A stretch of 7,632 nucleotides of DNA from the NCBI GenBank assembly GCA_016793415.1, contig JAEUMC010000409.1, forward strand, positions 1-7,632, read 5' to 3'. Shown here piece by piece: positions 6,724 through 7,632 of the stretch. The notes under the pieces were generated by a model. That model was given only the letters and a program-made list of their open reading frames with translations. It was not told where the DNA came from and ran no database searches. The stretch is from Devosia sp. (GTDB lineage Bacteria > Pseudomonadota > Alphaproteobacteria > Rhizobiales > Devosiaceae). The translations under genes were made by a program, and so were the position numbers. The first letter of the stretch is position 1. Each line of letters begins with the position of its first letter.

Positions 6724-6738
6724 GGTTAGGAACGACGA

Positions 6739-7632
6739 ATGGCTGGCCCCGGCTTCATTCATCTGCACGTACATTCGGCTTACTCGCTCCTCGAGGGGGC
6801 GTTGCCGCTTTCGAAGCTGCTCGATCTCGCCAAGGCTGACAAGCAGCCGGCGCTCGGCATCGCCGACACCAACAACCTGTTCGGAGCACTGGAGTTCTCC
6901 GAAAAGGCCGCTGGCAAGGGTATCCAGCCGCTGATCGGCGTTGAACTGGATGTCGATTTCTCCGCCATGGAGGACAACCAGGATCGCATGCAGGAGCGGG
7001 GCCACGACCGGGGCCGCTTCGGCAAGGGCGGCCTGGTGCTGCTGGCGGCTTCGGAAGCCGGCTTTGCCAATCTCTCCACCCTGGTGAGCCGCGCGCATCT
7101 CGAAGGCGAGAACGGGCGTGCCGCCGCCAAGCTCGACTGGATGCAGCGCGAAGCGCTGGAGGGCATCATCTGCCTCAGTGGTGGTCCCGAAGGCGCCATC
7201 GACCCCTGGTTCGCCAACAATGCCGATGCCATTGCGCAGGCCCGGCTCGACCGGTTGCGCGAACTGTTCGGCGACCGCTTCTATATCGAATTGCAGCGGC
7301 ATGGCCGGCCGCAGGAAACGCTGAACGAGGCCAAGCTGATCGACTACGCCTATGCGCGCGGCGTGCCGCTGGTTGCGACCAACGAGCCGTTCTATCCGGC
7401 GCCCGCCGACCATGAGGCGCATGACGCGCTTCTGGCCATCGCAGGCGGCACGGTGGTGGCGCAGACCGAGCGCCGCAAGCTCACCGACCAGCACTATTTC
7501 AAGACCCGCGAGGAGATGCAGAAGCTCTTCGCCGATCTGCCCGAGGCGCTCGACAATACCATCGAAATCGCGCAACGCATCGGTTACCGGCCGAAGAAGC
7601 GCAACCCGGTGCTGCCGACCTTTGCGGCGTCT
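6739..7632 (+). CDS. dnaE: DNA polymerase III alpha subunit, 5' part (runs off the window)
   Basis: This is the catalytic subunit of the replicative DNA polymerase. Only the first 298 residues are present; the full protein is usually about 1150. The start MAGPGFIHLHVHSAYSLLEG is the N-terminal PHP domain, continuing with GIADTNNLFGALEF (about 41-54) and PLIGVELDV (64-72). The first HxH motif is kept, but the second motif reads ADTNN where an active PHP exonuclease would carry a DH pair. The PHP site therefore looks degenerate, as in other proteobacterial DnaE1 proteins that rely on DnaQ for proofreading. AGGA at 6728-6731 is seven bases before the ATG. The proS-lol-dnaE neighbourhood and the N-terminal sequence favour replicative DnaE1 over the SOS mutasome DnaE2. 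No strong promoter of its own is visible in the 63-base gap, so read-through from the SOS-controlled small ORF is possible. Confidence 0.95.
   Translation, partial: MAGPGFIHLHVHSAYSLLEGALPLSKLLDLAKADKQPALGIADTNNLFGALEFSEKAAGKGIQPLIGVELDVDFSAMEDNQDRMQERGHDRGRFGKGGLVLLAASEAGFANLSTLVSRAHLEGENGRAAAKLDWMQREALEGIICLSGGPEGAIDPWFANNADAIAQARLDRLRELFGDRFYIELQRHGRPQETLNEAKLIDYAYARGVPLVATNEPFYPAPADHEAHDALLAIAGGTVVAQTERRKLTDQHYFKTREEMQKLFADLPEALDNTIEIAQRIGYRPKKRNPVLPTFAAS

Noticed and set aside
1..7632. CRISPR arrays, tRNA/rRNA genes, insertion sequences
   Set aside because: No regularly spaced repeats, cloverleaf-like sequence, or transposase-like product was seen on either strand.

Overview
The window is high-GC DNA from an alphaproteobacterium, most likely a member of the Hyphomicrobiales (Rhizobiales); a Devosia-like organism is my guess, with low confidence. 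The evidence is the gene order proS, lolC/E, lolD ... dnaE, a short alphaproteobacterial-type prolyl-tRNA synthetase without the internal editing domain, the LolD P-loop variant APSGAGKST, and an alphaproteobacterial SOS operator (GAAC-N7-GAAC).

Layout. Positions 1-311 hold no convincing gene, only small inverted and direct repeats and the leader of proS. Positions 312-5056 are a compact plus-strand operon: proS, two tandem lolC/lolE-type permease genes of exactly equal length, and the ATPase gene lolD. All neighbours overlap by 4 to 8 bases, so translation is probably coupled. The Lol proteins together form the inner-membrane LolCDE complex, which extracts lipoproteins and passes them to LolA. 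A 146-base convergent gap with nested inverted repeats follows. Next come two minus-strand genes: a protein of the isocitrate lyase/PEP mutase superfamily (5617-6444, GTG start with a strong ribosome binding site) and a downstream small uncharacterised protein (5203-5568). The plus strand resumes with a 32-residue single-span membrane protein (6577-6675), and then the 5' part of dnaE, the replicative DNA polymerase III alpha subunit (6739 to the window edge).

The most interesting element is at 6521-6675. A perfect GAAC-N7-GAAC LexA operator sits between the -35-like and -10-like hexamers of a promoter. That promoter drives a tiny membrane protein with a near-ideal Shine-Dalgarno sequence, directly upstream of dnaE. 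This matches the architecture of SOS-induced small membrane division inhibitors such as Caulobacter SidA, so the ORF is a candidate DNA-damage checkpoint peptide. A second point is the tandem permease pair: copy 1 keeps a TPFG motif where LolC proteins carry the LolA-binding hook, and copy 2 has lost it. This suggests the duplicates split into LolC-like and LolE-like roles.
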